From: Limonium bicolor | Lineage: Eukaryota > Streptophyta > Magnoliopsida > Caryophyllales > Plumbaginaceae | Length of the DNA stretch: 64,000 bases | NCBI GenBank assembly: GCA_023374045.1 | Contig: CM041782.1 | Coordinates: 185,522,925-185,586,924, forward strand | Direction of reading: 5' to 3' | In this document: piece after piece, positions 61,648-64,000 of the stretch | Layout: each line of letters begins with the position of its first letter | How positions within the stretch are numbered: the stretch's first letter is position 1 | The notes under the pieces: model-generated | Database searches by the model: none | What the model was told of the DNA's origin: nothing | The model's input: only the letters and a program-made list of their open reading frames with translations | Made by a program: the position numbers and the translations under genes

Positions 61648-61738
61648 ATCAGATCAAGGGAAACCGAACACAAATTGGGGTGGAAAGATAGTTCAACACT
61701 GATGCTGATCACATCAGGGTCGAATGATTCTCGAAGCT
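61648..61738. other. conserved island near 3' end, domain 4
   Basis: Counterpart of 19700-19790 and 29049-29140, with an exact shared core GTTCAACACTGATGCTGATC. Frames on both strands show short similar peptides between copies (sense HKLGWKDSSTLMLITSG; antisense PDVISISVELSFH), but each strand also has stops in some copies. Confidence 0.5.
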
Positions 61739-62235
61739 CCCCTCAAGTGGTCACAAGAATCACACATAGGATAGAAGTAATGAATATAAATTGGAATTTG
61801 GAGTTGTACGTTTTAGAAAAATTTTAATTGGTAGTGGTGGAAGAATTTCCCTAGTATGGAGAATGAGGATCTGCTAGAAGTGTGTACCGAAGAAGATAGT
61901 AAGGTAGTATGTTGTATTATTCCAAGGGCAGCGGGACATAGAGGAGTCCCGTGTCTAGATGACCTGAGTGCCTGCGGGATTGTATTGTGTATTGCATTAC
62001 TTTGGGAATAGCCTTGCATCGTATGTATGCATAAATTTGGTAATGAGGAACCGGATGGTCGGTAGTAATGCGGATTGGAATAACTGTAGTACATTGGTAT
62101 GGTATGGTATGTAGAGACACTGAGTAATGGATTTGGGAATTGTAAGAAGGAAGAAGGTATGGCTTTGGTATTAGGCACGTAAGAATAAGTAAGCATTGTA
62201 AACCTATAACCTCGAACAACTTTGAGGACAAAGTT

Positions 62236-62250
62236 CCTAAGGGGGTAGAT
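62236..62250 (+). promoter_or_regulatory. 3' polypurine tract
   Basis: CCTAAGGGGGTAGAT directly before the LTR start at 62251. It defines the 3' end of the internal domain and the orientation. Confidence 0.85.
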
Positions 62251-64000
62251 TGAAATACCCCGAAATTAAATATAGGGATTAAAATTAATCTCATATGTAT
62301 TTAAGGGCCTAATGGTACCCAATTAATACTAGTAAGGAAAAATAAATCCAAAAGAAATAAATAAACGCTTAAAAAGCGGAAAACGCTAAATAAGCGTTAA
62401 GTAACCATAGGAGGAATGAGACCTCGGTTAGCGTGTTATATGGATTCTAAAGGTTTAATAAGACCTAAATAATATATGGGAACAACTCCCGAAGAATACG
62501 GATCCAAATAATGAATTAAAACGCTAATAGAGCCCTAGAGCACGTTTTTCGAGGGAACCCGAAAACGTGACTTTAAGCGGTCAAACGAACCCGTAAAAAT
62601 TATAAATCATTAAATAATAATTATTAAGCATGTATGAAAGCTTAATAACCAATAAAAATAAAGAAACGAGAAAATTCCGGAAAACGGGCCCGGTTAGTGA
62701 ACAGTACCTAAACCGGGTAAAATAACGAGCGTTTTCTGTAAAAGACAAAAAAACGCTCCAGCTAGTGTGACAGTAAGGGGGCCGGTGTTTTCATCAGTCA
62801 AATAACTCCCTCACACACACATGTAACTAGCTAATAATATAAGAGAGCCAAAAACAAAAACTATAAAGTAAAAGGTTACTTTATTTCCCTTCCCTCTCAC
62901 CTCACTCTCACATTTTCACTCACCTCTCTCTCTCCTCTTCCCCCTCCATCGTACTCTCCCTCTCCTCCTCCCTGGGCTGCGATTTTGGAGCTCCCCCAAC
63001 AACAACAATGGCACTTCATCTTCTCCCATGCTCTCCCTCCATTTGAGCTCCAATCACAAAAATAATTACATATTTGTAATCCCCTCATCCTCCTCTATCA
63101 TTCTCTCTTTTCAAAATTCGAAAAGGATGAGTTTCATCTCCATGGGTTTTCCCCATTCAAAGAGAAAATGGCACCAATGTAAAGCTTGGAGTCTCCTTTC
63201 CAACAAGGTAAAAATCTACATGAAAAACTCATGTTTTCTCCACCTTGCTTCATAACCGATTTTTTTGCCTCTTTGTAATGCCTTGTTTTCTCTCTCCCTT
63301 TTGAGCATAATACCAACCTTGCAATGGTGGTGGATTCACCTTCTTGAACCAAGGGCTAAAACCCTCTTAAAAGCTTCAAAAGGTAAACCCTAGAAATTGT
63401 GTTTTAACACTTAAATGAATTAGCATTAATTTAAGGATTAGTAGTTTAATTGCACTTGTTTTATGTGCTTTGGGTGATGGGAATGGAGTTTGGCAACTCC
63501 ATCCCCATATGGCCGATTTGGGCAAGAAAGAGAGAAGAAGAGAAGGAGAAATGAAGAAGAAAGAAGGAAAATAAGAGCTTAAGGTAAGAATTCTTTCTTG
63601 GATGGTAAATTTAATGCATTGGGATAATGAGAATGGGTAAACAAATAAAAGAACCCAAACTAATGTACTAGTATGGAAGTTCATGAAGTTTTGAGTATTT
63701 GAGGATTAGTATGTGAATTGTAGGCCTTAGAGCCAAGTGTATTGTGTATGTGCGTTAGTAATGTGGAATGAGTAATGGAATGAGGAAGTAATGGTGTACT
63801 AAGATTTTTTATGTGTGCTGGTAGAACCCTTGTGGTTTGGCTAGATTAGGAAGGAGTTTGATGAGAAAACACATGTGTGGAGAAGTAAGAAATGTAGAGG
63901 AACTATGGCAAAATTTGGTGGTAGGAATATGTACATGTAGAAATGACTTGGTGAATGGTAGAACCAAGGTATGTATTTGGATTAGCAGAGATGTTTAGTG
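62251..64000 (+). mobile_element. right LTR, 5' part, subfamily I, runs off window
   Basis: Starts TGAAATACCCCGAAATT and resembles the LTR starting at 4748 on the minus strand (shared GAGCACGTTTTTCGAGG-like block near 62538). 1,750 bp are visible. It has GGGGGCCGGTG near 62777, a TATA box CTATAAAG at 62861, then a CT-rich stretch (62880-62960) typical of a plant transcription start, and a donor-like TTAAGGTAAGAATTC near 63578. The small ORFs near 63028 and 63134-63352 have no recognised product. Confidence 0.82.
62776..62870 (+). promoter_or_regulatory. LTR promoter region with TATA box
   Basis: GGGGGCCGGTG followed about 80 bases later by CTATAAAG and then a pyrimidine-rich stretch. This is the clearest core promoter among the LTRs; the start of transcription is inferred to be near 62890-62900. 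Confidence 0.5.

Larger units (their letters stand above)
56664..62250 (+). mobile_element. non-coding internal domain 4 (LARD-like)
   Basis: 5,587 bp, the longest internal domain, with no gag-pol signature on either strand. It is divergent from domains 1 and 2 but collinear with them: hairpin 57622-57640, conserved island 60105-60158, second polypurine tract 60997-61036, conserved island 61648-61738, pol-tail-like AACTTTGAGGACAAAGTTCC and the 3' polypurine tract. The final frame reads NFEDKVPKGVD then stop, resembling the last residues of chromovirus pol. This supports origin from a coding element that lost its genes. Confidence 0.8.

Overview
This 64 kb window is plant nuclear DNA, probably from a eudicot with a repeat-rich genome. 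I cannot name the species or family from sequence alone. I see no ordinary host gene. Almost every base belongs to a pile of nested long terminal repeat (LTR) retrotransposons plus one CACTA (En/Spm) DNA transposon. Nearly all open frames in the window are chance frames inside non-coding LTR or internal DNA. The only sequences with protein signatures are a broken Ty3/gypsy gag at the left edge and the CACTA coding region at about 46.6-53.4 kb.

The retroelements form one family with very long LTRs (about 4.0-4.6 kb). The LTRs begin TGAAATACCCC and end GGGGTGTTACA. Every intact 5' junction has a TGGTATCAGAGC primer-binding site (initiator tRNA-Met) five bases from the LTR, and the best-preserved 3' junctions carry an AAGGGGGGTAGAT-type polypurine tract. 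This fits Tekay/Del-like chromoviruses and their large non-autonomous derivatives (LARD-like). I see three subfamilies. Subfamily I is 1-4748 (minus, with gag) and 54066-64000 (plus). Subfamily II is the solo LTR 5036-9091 and the element 37810-41471. Subfamily III is the LTR pieces 4749-10860 and 10861-14199 plus the array 14428-37809.

Layout: 1-4748 is the gag remnant, primer site and LTR of a minus-strand element inserted into a plus-strand LTR, whose right part is 4749-5035 plus 9097-10860. A solo LTR (5036-9091) with a perfect 5-bp duplication is nested in that LTR. 10861-14199 is the right part of a further plus-strand LTR, into which the previous LTR apparently inserted. 14200-14427 is the only short orphan spacer. 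14428-37809 is a minus-strand LTR-internal-LTR-internal-LTR array. 37810-41471 is a plus-strand subfamily II element with a truncated left LTR (carrying a small hAT-like element), a 1.7 kb internal domain and the start of its right LTR. A 500-base N gap follows. 41972-54065 holds a degenerate ~190-bp tandem array and a CACTA element with a TNP2-type transposase, DUF4216 and a C48/Ulp1 protease. 54066-64000 is a plus-strand subfamily I element with its left LTR (cut by the CACTA), a 5.6 kb non-coding internal domain and the start of its right LTR.

Four internal domains (19012-23797, 28347-33231, 38864-40542, 56664-62250) have no gag-pol, yet they share short conserved islands, a hairpin and (in the three long ones) a second internal polypurine tract. 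Every LTR reaching its middle also carries a ~71-bp-period minisatellite, and every LTR reaching its 3' third carries a short GC-rich hairpin followed by a splice-acceptor-like CAG. These conserved non-coding features are the most interesting part of the window.
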